A DNA stretch of 64,000 nucleotides, taken from NCBI RefSeq assembly GCF_002847525.1, contig NZ_PKKM01000005.1, positions 66,814-130,813 of the forward strand, written 5' to 3'. The translations under genes and the position numbers were made by a program. Below are positions 63,881 to 64,000 of this stretch, piece by piece (the first letter of the stretch is position 1; each line of letters begins with the position of its first letter). A model generated the notes under the pieces. The model was not told the DNA's origin, ran no database searches, and was given only the letters and a program-made list of their open reading frames with translations. This DNA is from Schaalia odontolytica (GTDB lineage: Bacteria; Actinomycetota; Actinomycetes; Actinomycetales; Actinomycetaceae).

Positions 63881-64000
63881 TCCAATCGGGCGGCTTGTCA
63901 TGCTGTTTTCCATCGCTTAGCCAGGCATCGACACCACATGCGATACAAAACTCACCCAGTACGCGCACATCACCCATAAGTCGGCCATGTTTCATGAGCG

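Overview
The window is a GC-rich, densely packed bacterial chromosome segment with about 57 protein genes, three tRNA genes, short intergenic gaps and no rRNA, prophage, insertion sequence or CRISPR array. Gene content points to Actinomycetota and most likely the Actinomyces/Schaalia group (family Actinomycetaceae): a single giant type I fatty acid synthase with its own AcpS, a fused biotin carboxylase/BCCP subunit, DUF3043, MetP/MetS, a DEDD exonuclease-GIY-YIG fusion, and many genes whose start codon lies 4-8 nt after a TANNNT-type -10 box (leaderless transcripts). The genus is inferred from gene content and was not tested by database search.

Layout. 1-9.3 kb: acyltransferase PlsC (cut by the window edge), DEDD/GIY-YIG nuclease, a receiver protein coupled to trpD, erpA plus an FKBP lipoprotein, a degenerate glycerate-kinase-like protein with an M20 peptidase, DUF3043 and an unknown gene behind a three-copy repeat array. 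9.3-16.2 kb: pyrD and a SpoU methyltransferase, a phosphomannomutase-like HAD protein, the methionine/alanine transporter metP-metS (metS is a 53-residue gene), an AEC transporter and glf. 16.3-25.4 kb: an AgrA/AgrC-like two-component system with a GNAT enzyme, GH3 glucosidase-GtrA-GT2, a HAD phosphatase and an MFS exporter. 25.5-28.8 kb: split PTS proteins (EIIB-EIIA and a second EIIB) around malQ, with no EIIC. 29-31 kb: ettA.

31-45 kb is a complete fatty-acid synthesis operon: birA, accBC fusion, accD, fas (3075 residues) and acpS. BirA biotinylates the carboxylase, the carboxylase makes malonyl-CoA, FAS-I builds the acyl chain, and AcpS loads phosphopantetheine on the FAS ACP domain. 45-48 kb: an atypical SSB, orn and ilvA.

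48-57 kb is rich in sulfur amino-acid genes: a stand-alone winged-helix regulator behind a Cys/Met-rich leader peptide, metE, metF behind a second leader peptide, then tRNA-Arg, an antiporter, rpmF, yigZ, cysK and cysE. 57-64 kb: GNAT, Nei-type glycosylase, leuS, a HIT protein, a DtxR-family regulator with Mn-type ligands, two tRNA-Lys genes and a repeat-bearing non-coding end.

The most interesting signals are regulatory. (1) A three-copy, exactly 30-bp-phased ATCCACAGGG-type array occurs upstream of two unrelated genes (unknown protein at 8781 and ssb at 45778), in the same orientation and at almost the same distance from the start codon. (2) Two 21-codon leader peptides carrying Cys/Met codons precede the winged-helix regulator and metF. 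The first ends exactly at a perfect hairpin and is read from a promoter with a palindrome between its -35 and -10 boxes.
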